From Rhodobacterales bacterium 34-62-10 (GTDB lineage: Bacteria; Pseudomonadota; Alphaproteobacteria; Rhodobacterales; Rhodobacteraceae), in NCBI GenBank assembly GCA_002282555.1, contig NCJR01000094.1:1-7266 (forward strand): 7,266 bases of DNA. Direction: 5' to 3'. Both the position numbers and the translations under genes were made by a program. The notes beneath the pieces are model-generated. The model was not told the origin of the DNA, searched no databases, and saw only the letters and a list, made by a program, of their open reading frames with translations. Positions 1 to 5,664 of this stretch are shown here, one piece after another (the stretch's first letter is position 1; the number at the start of each line of letters is the position of its first letter).

Positions 1-2060
1 TGCGCGACGCGCTGCGCCAAGACCGCGCCCGGGTGCAGTTCAGCGCCATCAGCAAGTTTGGCCTGCTCGAAATGAGCCGCCAGCGCCTGCGCCCCACCTT
101 GGCCGAAGGCGCTTCGATCCCCTGCCCGCGCTGCGGTGGCTCGGGCCACATCCGCGACACCGAGAGCTCGGCGCTGCAGATCCTGCGCGTGATCCAAGAA
201 GAATCGCTCAAAGACGGCACCGCCGCCGTGTTCGTTCAGGTGCCGGTCGAGGTGGCGAGCTTTTTGCTCAACGAAAAGCGCACCGAGATCACCAAGATCG
301 AACTGCGCCAGCGCATCAACGTGCTGCTGGTGCCCAACAAATCGCTCGACACGCCGCACTACAAGCTCGAGCGCCTCAAGCACGACGACCCGCGCCTCGA
401 CAAGCTCGACGCCAGCTACCGGCTGGCCGAGGAGATCGACGACGTGGCCACCGTGACCCGGCGCAGCCACGAGCGCGCCAACAAGCAAGAGCCGCTGATC
501 AAGGGCGTGCTGCCCGACGGCCCGGCCCCGCAAGTGGCGGCCAAGGCCAGCCCAGGCGCTGGCGCAACCGGTGCGGCTGCGGTGGTGCCTCAGGCACCCA
601 CTGCGACACCAACCACCGCAGCCAGCGCGGGCGCAGCTGCGCACGGCGTGCCGGCCGCCGCCTCGAGCGGCTTCATGGCGTGGTTCAAGCGCTTGCTGGG
701 CTTGGCACCGGCACCCGAGGCTGCGCCTGCAGCAGCACCGGCTGCCACGCGCGCCGCAACGGCCGGCCCTGCTGCCACCAAGGCCGAGTCGCCACGCGGT
801 CCACGCGGCGGCAGCGGCCGCGGTCGTGGCGGAGAACGCGGTGAACGCAGCGAGCGCGGGGAGCGTGTTGAACGCAGCAACCGCGCCGAAGGCGCTGCCG
901 AAGCCGGTGCACGCACGGGCGAAGGCCGCCGCGGCGAGCGCACCGAGCGCCCCAGCCGCAACGAAGGGCGTACCGAAGGCCGCATCGAGGGCACAACAGA
1001 AGGCCGCGCCGAGCGCGGTGGCGCACGCACCGAAGCCGGCGAGCGGCCCGAGCGCAGCGAAACCCGCCGCCCCAACCGCTCGGAGCGCGGCGAACGCGGC
1101 GAGCGGCCCGAGCGCGAGGGACGCCCTGAAGGCACCAGCACCGAAGCCCAATTGCCCAGCGCCACCGGCGAGGCCGACGCCCTAGCCAGCGCCAGCGCAC
1201 CCGCCGATAACGTGCGGCGCGAGCGCAGCCGGGGCGGACGCGGCGAGGGCCGGCGCAACGCCGCCGCCGCCGAGGCCACCGATGCCAGCGCAGCCTTTCC
1301 TGGCCCAAGCGACGCCGACACCAGCGCCCAGCCGGCCTTGGCCGATGGCGCTGTAGCCCAAGAAAACGGCTCCAGCCAGCCAGCGGGCGAACGCGAGAAC
1401 GAGGGCACGGGTGGGCGCCGCCGCAGCCGCGACCGCTTCGGCCGCGACCGGCGCGAACGCGCCAGCACCACCGAAGGCACCGAGGGCAGCGACGGCACCG
1501 AGGCCAGCGAAGGTGGCACGGGGTACGCCACGCCCCTTGCAACGGCCGCCGCAGCCACCGCCAGCAACGCAGCAGCTGAACCCAGTGAGCAAGAGGATGC
1601 CACCCCGGCACGCTCGTACTTCAGCCGAGCCAGCAGCCAGCCCGCGCCCGCCGCGCCCACCTCAAGCCCCACTGCCGCTTCCAACGCAACGGCAAAGGCT
1701 GATGCAGCGACCGCTCAGCAGACCGATGCAGCAAGGAGCCAAAGCCAAGCACCGACCCCGACAGCGGCCACCGCACCTGCAGCACCAGCCCCGGCACCAG
1801 CTCCGGCTCCTGCCGCAGCCAGCGCGCCCTTCGTGCTGCCACTGCCCGAGCTCGAGGCGCTGGCCGTCCAAGCCGGTCTGCAATGGGTGCAGTCCGACCC
1901 GGCCCGCATCGAGCAGGCCCGCGCCGCCAGCGCCGCTCTGGTGCCGACGCCGCAGCTGCCGCGCCAGCCCAAACCGGTGCAACTGCCCGACGACGGCCCG
2001 CTGGTGCTGGTCGAAACCCGCCGCGACCTGCGCCAACTGGTGCTGCCACACGAAGGGTGA
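1..2060 (+). CDS. rne: Ribonuclease E, C-terminal part (5' end outside window)
   Basis: This is the main endoribonuclease of mRNA decay and rRNA processing, and the scaffold of the degradosome at the inner membrane. The frame is open from base 3, so the gene starts upstream; the GTG at 33 is internal. About 685 residues are visible. The first residues (RDALRQDRARVQF, then ISKFGLLEMSRQRLRP) match the end of the RNase E catalytic domain. The zinc-link motif CPRCGGSGHIRD follows, with cysteines at 123-125 and 132-134, and then the small domain to about base 470. The rest is low-complexity: a short amphipathic helix GFMAWFKRLLGL (669-704) like the membrane-targeting segment of E. coli RNase E, an Arg/Gly/Glu-rich stretch (792-1137) and Ala/Pro-rich linkers. 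Two short ordered motifs lie near the end (GLQWVQSDPARIEQA, about 1875-1919; LVLVETRRDLRQL, about 2001-2039). I recall the last as conserved at the C-terminus of beta- and gammaproteobacterial RNase E. The family call is firm; functions of the tail are inferred. Confidence 0.95.
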   Translation, partial: RDALRQDRARVQFSAISKFGLLEMSRQRLRPTLAEGASIPCPRCGGSGHIRDTESSALQILRVIQEESLKDGTAAVFVQVPVEVASFLLNEKRTEITKIELRQRINVLLVPNKSLDTPHYKLERLKHDDPRLDKLDASYRLAEEIDDVATVTRRSHERANKQEPLIKGVLPDGPAPQVAAKASPGAGATGAAAVVPQAPTATPTTAASAGAAAHGVPAAASSGFMAWFKRLLGLAPAPEAAPAAAPAATRAATAGPAATKAESPRGPRGGSGRGRGGERGERSERGERVERSNRAEGAAEAGARTGEGRRGERTERPSRNEGRTEGRIEGTTEGRAERGGARTEAGERPERSETRRPNRSERGERGERPEREGRPEGTSTEAQLPSATGEADALASASAPADNVRRERSRGGRGEGRRNAAAAEATDASAAFPGPSDADTSAQPALADGAVAQENGSSQPAGERENEGTGGRRRSRDRFGRDRRERASTTEGTEGSDGTEASEGGTGYATPLATAAAATASNAAAEPSEQEDATPARSYFSRASSQPAPAAPTSSPTAASNATAKADAATAQQTDAARSQSQAPTPTAATAPAAPAPAPAPAPAAASAPFVLPLPELEALAVQAGLQWVQSDPARIEQARAASAALVPTPQLPRQPKPVQLPDDGPLVLVETRRDLRQLVLPHEG
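792..1137 (+). repeat. Arg/Gly/Glu-rich low-complexity region in the RNase E tail
   Basis: Within rne, this stretch encodes imperfect repeats of RGER, RSER and RTEGR type. It starts with a PRGPRGGSGRGRGG box and then alternates Arg with Glu or Gly. The composition is that of a disordered RNA-binding region, as in the arginine-rich segments of E. coli RNase E. The degenerate GC-rich repeats also produce long spurious open frames on both strands. Repeat copy number is probably variable between relatives. The RNA-binding role is inferred from composition only. Confidence 0.7.
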
Positions 2061-2106
2061 GGGTTACCCCCACGCTTGGCGCTTTCTGAACTTAATCCGG
2101 CTGCAG

Positions 2107-2141
2107 GACTCAGGCATTTGATGCGAATCAAGGCCTGAGTC
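2107..2141. other. Perfect inverted repeat around the FNR-type box; possible rne 3' hairpin
   Basis: GACTCAGGC (2107-2115) and GCCTGAGTC (2133-2141) are perfect reverse complements. Inside them TTGAT (2118-2122) pairs with ATCAA (2127-2131) around the loop GCGA. Only bases 2116-2117 and 2132 interrupt the pairing, so about 14-15 pairs are possible. The hairpin starts 47 bases after the rne stop codon. No T-run follows it on either strand, so it is not a standard Rho-independent terminator. It could protect the rne mRNA 3' end, assist termination, or simply extend the dyad of the regulator site it contains. Confidence 0.6.
2118..2131 (+). promoter_or_regulatory. FNR/Anr-type regulator box, consensus match
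   Basis: TTGAT-GCGA-ATCAA is an exact match to the FNR/Anr/Dnr consensus TTGAT-N4-ATCAA, bound by CRP/FNR-family regulators that sense oxygen or NO. Its centre is 2124.5, which is 43.5 bases before the ATG of the hemerythrin gene. A TATCCT -10 element starts at 2154, 29.5 bases from the centre. That is the spacing of a class II activator site at -41.5. The regulator itself is not in the window, so FNR versus a Dnr-like protein cannot be decided here. Confidence 0.75.
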
Positions 2142-2153
2142 ACCCGCTGGCGC

Positions 2154-2159
2154 TATCCT
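2154..2159 (+). promoter_or_regulatory. Predicted -10 element of the hemerythrin promoter
   Basis: TATCCT matches TATAAT at four of six positions, and no convincing -35 hexamer precedes it, as expected at an activator-dependent class II promoter. Transcription would start near 2166, only about two bases before the ATG at 2168, implying an mRNA with almost no leader. This agrees with the lack of a clear Shine-Dalgarno sequence before that ATG. Confidence 0.5.
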
Positions 2160-2167
2160 GTAAAGCT

Positions 2168-2710
2168 ATGAACACCGCCACCCTCGAGCCCACCACCAGC
2201 CCAGCAACGCCCGGCGCGCCCGTGCGCGAGTTTCCGCCTGTGCCCGATCTGCAGTGGTCCGAGGCGCTGCAAACGGGCGATGCGCGCATGGACGCCACGC
2301 ACCAAGAAATGGTGGAGATGCTGGCGCGCCTGCGCGCCCTGCCGCCTGAGCAGCAGCTCGAACCCTACCGCGCACTGCTCGCGCACACCACCGAGCACTT
2401 CGCCCAAGAAGACCGCTGGATGCTGGCCAGCGGCTTCACCGCCGACAACTGCCACAGCCTGCAGCACCAAAGCGTGCTCGACACCCTCATCGCCGTCGAG
2501 GCGCACTTCCACCAGGGCGACCGCAGCATCATCACCCGCATGGCCGAGGCGCTGGTCGAGTGGCTGCCGCTGCACGCGCAGAGCATGGACGCCGGGCTGG
2601 CCCAGCACCTGCAAGCGCTGCAATTCGACACCCAGACCGAAACCCTGCCCGACCCCTCCCGGGTGCGCCCGGCGAGCATGAGCGGTTGCGGCAGCATCAG
2701 CTGCAGCTAA
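2168..2710 (+). CDS. Bacteriohemerythrin (O2-binding di-iron protein)
   Basis: This is a 180-residue single-domain hemerythrin that binds O2 at a non-heme di-iron site; bacterial members are linked to oxygen storage, delivery or sensing. All expected ligands are present: His45 (MDATHQ), His77 and Glu81 (HFAQE), His96 and His100 (CHSLQH), His136 and Asp141 (HAQSMD). The spacing from 77 to 141 fits the family. Residues 1-29 are a Pro/Thr-rich disordered extension before the domain starts at about LQWSEA. The tail ends in the Cys-containing SGCGSISCS, which is not part of the core fold. No signal peptide or membrane segment is seen, so it should be cytoplasmic. The ATG at 2168 suits the predicted near-leaderless promoter; a GTG at 2222 is an alternative start and keeps the whole domain. 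The FNR-type box upstream suggests induction at low oxygen. The next ORF begins five bases after the stop, so the two are probably co-transcribed in the source genome. Confidence 0.93.
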   Translation: MNTATLEPTTSPATPGAPVREFPPVPDLQWSEALQTGDARMDATHQEMVEMLARLRALPPEQQLEPYRALLAHTTEHFAQEDRWMLASGFTADNCHSLQHQSVLDTLIAVEAHFHQGDRSIITRMAEALVEWLPLHAQSMDAGLAQHLQALQFDTQTETLPDPSRVRPASMSGCGSISCS

Positions 2711-2715
2711 GACCC

Positions 2716-3501
2716 ATGACCGAGCGCAAACCCACCAGCCCCCTGACCGAGGTCCTGATCGCGGTCATCGTGCCGTCGATCATCCTGATGCAGCTCAGCG
2801 GCCCCGAAGACCTCGGGCCCGTCAACGCGCTGTTGTTGGCGCTGGCTTTTCCGCTCGGTTGGGGCTCGCGCGACTTGTGGCTGCAAAGCCGCATCAACCC
2901 CTTTGCCGTGCTGGGCTTGGTCAGCATCGGGCTCACCGGCGGCATCGGGCTGCTCGAGCTCGACGCCTTCTGGCTGGCCGTGAAAGAGGCCGCCATCCCG
3001 GGCCTGATCGGTTTGGTGGTCATCGGCTCCACCTGGACCCGCTACCCGCTCATCCGCACCGTGCTCTACCTGCGCGCCTCATCCGAGAAATGGGCCTTCC
3101 ACTTTGAACGCGAAAGCCTCGACGCGCTCGGCATGACCATGATCAGCGCGCCGCTGCATTCCCGCAGCGCCCCCACGCGCGATGCGGTGCAGGCCCTGAT
3201 CGCCGCCTTCCGCAGCATCGACAAGCCCTTCCTGATGCATTGCAAATCCGGGGCCGACCGCGCGGGTCTGGCCAGCGCGATCTATCTGATGGTGATGCTG
3301 GGTCAGGATGTGACCGCCGCGCGCCGGATGCTGTCGCCCCGCTATATCCACCTGCGCTTCACCAAGACCGGCGTGCTCGACCTGATGCTGGACCACTATG
3401 CCGCGCGCCATGCGGAAACCGGCATCGGGTTCGAGGATTGGATCGACCGCGAATATGACGCTGCCGCCCTGCAAACCGCCTTCGACACCGGGCGCGGCTG
3501 A
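2716..3501 (+). CDS. Chimeric ORF: truncated VC0807-like membrane protein joined to truncated tyrosine phosphatase
   Basis: This 261-residue frame is two unrelated half-proteins. Residues 1-118 resemble the betaproteobacterial VC0807-like (intracellular septation-like) membrane family. They hold about four hydrophobic segments (near 13-30, 36-50, 61-80, 91-106) and the end TWTRYPLIRTVLY, where the family normally continues for roughly another hundred residues. Residues 119-261 resemble the C-terminal part of Rhodobacteraceae tyrosine/dual-specificity phosphatases. They carry the CX5R P-loop HCKSGADRAG (Cys176, Arg182), but the usual N-terminal half, including the YRS-type motif, is missing. 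In the general-acid loop (HSRSAPTRD) a Ser stands where I recall many relatives having Asp. The start ATG at 2716 is close behind the hemerythrin and fits the membrane protein; the frame could extend upstream to 2560 only as a shadow of the hemerythrin. The product is unlikely to exist as one protein: both halves are incomplete and their taxonomic signals differ. Family names are from recognition, not search. Confidence 0.75.
   Translation: MTERKPTSPLTEVLIAVIVPSIILMQLSGPEDLGPVNALLLALAFPLGWGSRDLWLQSRINPFAVLGLVSIGLTGGIGLLELDAFWLAVKEAAIPGLIGLVVIGSTWTRYPLIRTVLYLRASSEKWAFHFERESLDALGMTMISAPLHSRSAPTRDAVQALIAAFRSIDKPFLMHCKSGADRAGLASAIYLMVMLGQDVTAARRMLSPRYIHLRFTKTGVLDLMLDHYAARHAETGIGFEDWIDREYDAAALQTAFDTGRG
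3061..3081. other. Junction between betaproteobacterial and alphaproteobacterial sequence
   Basis: The break lies at about the codon for Leu119 (3070-3072). Upstream, GTG-CTC-TAC continues the membrane protein. Downstream, CTG-CGC-GCC-TCA-TCC begins the LRASSEKWAFHFERE stretch typical of the phosphatase. Gene families and tyrosine codon choice (TAC before, TAT just after) both change here. No insertion sequence, tRNA or direct repeat marks an integration site. An assembly join at a few shared bases is the preferred explanation. Confidence 0.75.
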
Positions 3502-3514
3502 CCGCTGCCCCCTG

Positions 3515-3547
3515 TTGCAGCCGCCGGGCACAGATCATATCGTGATC
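3515..3547 (+). promoter_or_regulatory. Possible ygfZ promoter with an overlapping inverted repeat
   Basis: TTGCAG (3515-3520) and TATCGT (3538-3543) are separated by 17 bases and form a weak sigma70-like promoter, 45 bases before the ygfZ ATG. The inverted repeat GATCA-TATCG-TGATC (3533-3547) covers the -10 element, so a repressor could act here. Neither part is strong on its own, and ygfZ may simply be read through from the phosphatase gene. Confidence 0.3.
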
Positions 3548-3587
3548 GCCACACACGGCACCGCCGCAAAATAACTGGACCCCGCCC

Positions 3588-4322
3588 ATGACACGCCGCA
3601 TCTACCGTCTGACCGGCACCGACACCCGCCATTTCCTGCAGGGTCTGACCACCAATGACATCAAGGGCGTGGACAGCGGGCTGGTCTATACCGCCATGCT
3701 GACGCCGCAGGGCAAATATCTTGCCGATTTCTTCCTCACCGCCGATGGTGACGCCGTCCTGCTCGATGTCGATGCCGCGATCGGCCCCGCGCTGATCCAA
3801 CGCCTCAACATGTACAAACTGCGCTCCGATGTGCAGATCACCGAAACCGCGCTCAATGTCAGACGTGGCACCGGCCCGGCCCCCGCGGGTGCCCTACCCG
3901 ACCCGCGCCACCCCGATCTCGGCTGGCGTCTGTATGGCAAGGCGCAAGGCGATGACGGCACCGATTGGGACGCCATCCGCGTGGCCCATTGCATCCCCGA
4001 AACGGGCATCGAACTGACCCCCGACACCTATATCCTTGAGGCCGGGTTCGAACGACTGCACGGTGTCGATTTCCGCAAGGGCTGCTATGTCGGCCAGGAA
4101 GTGACCGCGCGCATGAAACACAAGACCGAGTTGCGCAAGGGTCTGGTCCGGGTCGCCGTCACAGGCAGCGCCCCCATCGGCACCGAGATCACGGCCGATG
4201 GCAAGGCCGCAGGCATGCTTTACACCCAATCCGGCGGCTTCGGCATCGCCTATCTCAGGCTCGACCGCGCCGCAGGCCCGCTGCAGGCAGGCCCGGCCAA
4301 GGTCACGCTGGCCGATACCTGA
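3588..4322 (+). CDS. ygfZ: YgfZ/GcvT-like folate-binding protein
   Basis: This is a 244-residue member of the YgfZ (COG0354) family, a tetrahydrofolate-binding relative of glycine-cleavage T-protein needed for maintenance or repair of some Fe-S cluster enzymes. The N-terminal RIYRLTGTDTRHFLQGLTTND is the usual family start. The signature KGCYVGQE is at residues 164-171, with the conserved Cys166. The C-terminal part (KGLVRVAVTG, then GFGIAYLRLDRA) is the small barrel domain. The length is normal. It should be cytoplasmic. The start at 3588 fits the family N-terminus, although no clear Shine-Dalgarno sequence precedes it. It follows the phosphatase remnant by 86 bases on the same strand and converges with efp. 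Tyrosine codons are mostly TAT, as in the rest of the right-hand part. Confidence 0.92.
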   Translation: MTRRIYRLTGTDTRHFLQGLTTNDIKGVDSGLVYTAMLTPQGKYLADFFLTADGDAVLLDVDAAIGPALIQRLNMYKLRSDVQITETALNVRRGTGPAPAGALPDPRHPDLGWRLYGKAQGDDGTDWDAIRVAHCIPETGIELTPDTYILEAGFERLHGVDFRKGCYVGQEVTARMKHKTELRKGLVRVAVTGSAPIGTEITADGKAAGMLYTQSGGFGIAYLRLDRAAGPLQAGPAKVTLADT

Positions 4323-4396
4323 ACCCCACCACGGACAGGCACAGCCTTGCAACGGCTGCATGACGCCACGTCACATGGCACCACATCCGACCCATG

Positions 4397-4423
4397 AAAA
4401 AACCGCCCCTTTTGGGGGCGGTT
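4397..4423 (-). terminator. Rho-independent terminator of efp
   Basis: AACCGCCCC (4401-4409) and GGGGCGGTT (4415-4423) form a perfect 9-bp GC-rich stem around a 5-base loop. Read on the - strand, the stem is followed by six T residues (the A-run at 4397-4402). It lies 26 bases past the efp stop codon. On the + strand no good T-run follows, so it is at most a weak terminator for ygfZ. Confidence 0.9.
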
Positions 4424-4448
4424 CGCACTTTCGGACAGCAGACACGCC

Positions 4449-5012
4449 TCAGGCGCGTTCGACATATTCCATCAGTTCGGTGTTCACGATGACGCTTTCA
4501 TCCGGCCCGACAAAGGGCGGCACAAGGATGCGCACACCATTGTCAAGGATCGCCGGCTTGAAGCTGTTGGCCGCCGTCTGCCCCTTCACGACCGGCTCGG
4601 TCTCGACAACCTTGCAGGTCACTTTCTGCGGCAGCGTCGCGTTCAGCGCCTCCTGGTCATAGTATTCGATATGCACCATCATGCCGTCCTGCAGGAACGG
4701 ACGACGCTCTCCCAGAATGTCCACGGGCAGCTCGATCTGCTCGTAAGTCTCTGAATCCATGAACACAAGCATCCCGTCCTGCTCATACAGGAACTGCTGG
4801 TCCTTCTGATCCAGACGCACCCGCTCGACCTTGTCGGCGCTGCGGAACCGCTCGTTCAGCTTCGATCCGTTACGCAGGTTGCGCATCTCGACCTGCGCAA
4901 ACGCGCCACCCTTGCCGGGCTTCACATGATCGACCTTCACCGCAGCCCAAAGGCCGCCGTTATGCTCCAGCACATTGCCGGGGCGAATCTCGTTTCCGTT
5001 GATTTTGGGCAT
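4449..5012 (-). CDS. efp: Elongation factor P
   Basis: EF-P binds stalled ribosomes between the P and E sites and promotes peptide bond formation at polyproline stretches. The 187-residue length is standard. The N-terminal KOW-like domain spans about residues 1-62 and two OB-fold domains follow. The loop that reaches the peptidyl-transferase centre is KPGKGGAF (31-38), with Lys34 at the position that is beta-lysylated in E. coli. This indicates the lysine-type EF-P rather than the rhamnosylated Arg32 type. The modifying enzymes are not in the window. The C-terminal signature region [16 protein letters not shown] (about 159-174) is intact. The ATG is preceded by AGG seven bases away. A good sigma70-like promoter lies upstream and a strong terminator downstream, so the gene is probably monocistronic. 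It is divergent from the small gene at 5226. Confidence 0.97.
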   Translation of the reverse strand: MPKINGNEIRPGNVLEHNGGLWAAVKVDHVKPGKGGAFAQVEMRNLRNGSKLNERFRSADKVERVRLDQKDQQFLYEQDGMLVFMDSETYEQIELPVDILGERRPFLQDGMMVHIEYYDQEALNATLPQKVTCKVVETEPVVKGQTAANSFKPAILDNGVRILVPPFVGPDESVIVNTELMEYVERA

Positions 5013-5052
5013 GGGTAAACCTGATCAAAAGGTTGATGAATATTCAGCGGCA

Positions 5053-5081
5053 CCTATATCTGCGGTTCACCTGCGTGGCAA
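5053..5081 (-). promoter_or_regulatory. Predicted sigma70-type promoter of efp
   Basis: On the - strand, TTGCCA (5076-5081) and TATAGG (5053-5058) are separated by exactly 17 bases. They match the -35 consensus at five of six and the -10 consensus at four of six positions. Transcription would start near 5046, giving a leader of about 34 bases. Confidence 0.55.
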
Positions 5082-5129
5082 GCAGACGAAACACAAGCCC
5101 CCCTCGACCCCGAGGTATGCGACAGACGC

Positions 5130-5219
5130 ATGACAGCCATGTTTTAACGGCCTATCCGAATCGGTTACGATCCGTCATAAGGAGCGCCACGCCAAAAACG
5201 CAAGAGCAATAACAAAGGA
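5130..5219 (+). promoter_or_regulatory. Upstream region of the small gene: weak promoter candidates and a Shine-Dalgarno site
   Basis: Two weak promoter pairings exist, both with 17-base spacers: ATGACA (5130-5135) with TATCCG (5153-5158), and TTTAAC (5143-5148) with TACGAT (5166-5171). I cannot choose between them. The ribosome binding site is clear: AAGGA (5215-5219) lies six bases before the ATG at 5226. Confidence 0.35.
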
Positions 5220-5225
5220 CGAATC

Positions 5226-5546
5226 ATGAAGGATTTCGTTGACGGCACCGCCTTCAATAACGAGCAGGGCAATCGTGCACGTAAACTTTTCGCAGCCGTG
5301 GTACTGGCTGCTTTGGATGATGCCATTGCCGATGACAAGAAATATGGCAACGGCCCCGAGCAGATCGCGCGTTGGGCGCGGTCGCGCGATGGCCGCGAAG
5401 TGCTGTCCTGCGCCGGGATCGACCCGAACGAACGTGTCGTGACCGGGCTGATGGATTTCGTCGCCAAAGGTGTGCGCACCTCCGTCGCGCTGTCGCGCGA
5501 GGAAAGCGAGCGTCGCAACGCCGCACATCAGGCCGAAGCCGCCTGA
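5226..5546 (+). CDS. Small conserved hypothetical protein (probably DUF6280)
   Basis: This encodes a 106-residue soluble protein with no signal peptide or membrane segment. It begins MKDFVDGTAFNNEQGNRARK. A predicted helix (FAAVVLAALDDAIADD, about 22-37) follows, then a central part with GPEQIARWARSRDGREVLSCAGIDPNERV, and a charged C-terminal helix rich in Glu and Arg. I recognise it as a protein widely conserved in Rhodobacteraceae and, I believe, named DUF6280; no function is known to me. The start is supported by a good Shine-Dalgarno site. It is divergent from efp across 213 bases and ends before a strong terminator, so it is likely a single-gene unit. Its Cys62 lies in a conserved-looking GREVLSCAGID segment; no catalytic motif is apparent. 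Confidence 0.85.
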   Translation: MKDFVDGTAFNNEQGNRARKLFAAVVLAALDDAIADDKKYGNGPEQIARWARSRDGREVLSCAGIDPNERVVTGLMDFVAKGVRTSVALSREESERRNAAHQAEAA

Positions 5547-5550
5547 TCCG

Positions 5551-5577
5551 TTGGCCCCACCGCAAGGTGGGGGCCAA
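5551..5577 (+). other. GC-rich hairpin after the small gene
   Basis: TTGGCCCCACC (5551-5561) can pair with GGTGGGGGCCAA (5566-5577), with one bulged G and a GCAA tetraloop. It starts four bases after the stop codon and is followed by AAAATG, not by T residues. It therefore probably stabilises the mRNA end or supports the terminator just downstream rather than terminating alone. Confidence 0.6.
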
Positions 5578-5581
5578 AATG

Positions 5582-5610
5582 AAAAATGCGCCCCACGCGG
5601 GCGCATTTTT
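5582..5610. terminator. Bidirectional Rho-independent terminator
   Basis: AAAAATGCGCCC (5582-5593) and GGGCGCATTTTT (5599-5610) form a perfect 12-bp stem around the loop CACGC. A T-run ends the stem on both strands. It can serve the small gene on + (stop at 5546) and the PopZ-like gene on - (stop at 5665), which converge here. Confidence 0.92.
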
Positions 5611-5664
5611 CGTTTCCGGAACCGGTGTTGATCATTCCTGATCACGTGGCGCAGACGCGCCGGA

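Noticed and set aside
590..1684. Long - strand open frame of 364 codons and other overlapping frames inside rne
   Set aside because: Composition is Arg/Ser/Pro/Ala noise from GC-rich repeats; the + strand frame has recognised RNase E motifs on both sides.
2153..2623. - strand frame of 156 codons opposite the hemerythrin
   Set aside because: The + strand protein has all iron ligands; the antisense frame shows no family features and would leave the FNR-type promoter without purpose.
2560..2715. Upstream extension of the chimeric ORF
   Set aside because: The extension overlaps the hemerythrin C-terminus in another frame and encodes unstructured Arg/Ala-rich sequence; ATG 2716 fits the membrane protein N-terminus.
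2716..3501. A genuine membrane-anchored phosphatase fusion
   Set aside because: Both halves lack essential parts of their families and the taxonomic and codon signals change at the join; retained only as the less likely alternative.
5179..5184. Perfect AAGGAG that might start a leader peptide
   Set aside because: No ATG, GTG or TTG lies 5-10 bases downstream; the AAGGA at 5215-5219 is correctly placed for the real gene.
5629..5644. TGATCA-TTCC-TGATCA inverted repeat past the PopZ-like gene
   Set aside because: Short and located between a stop codon and a terminator, with no promoter nearby; probably chance.
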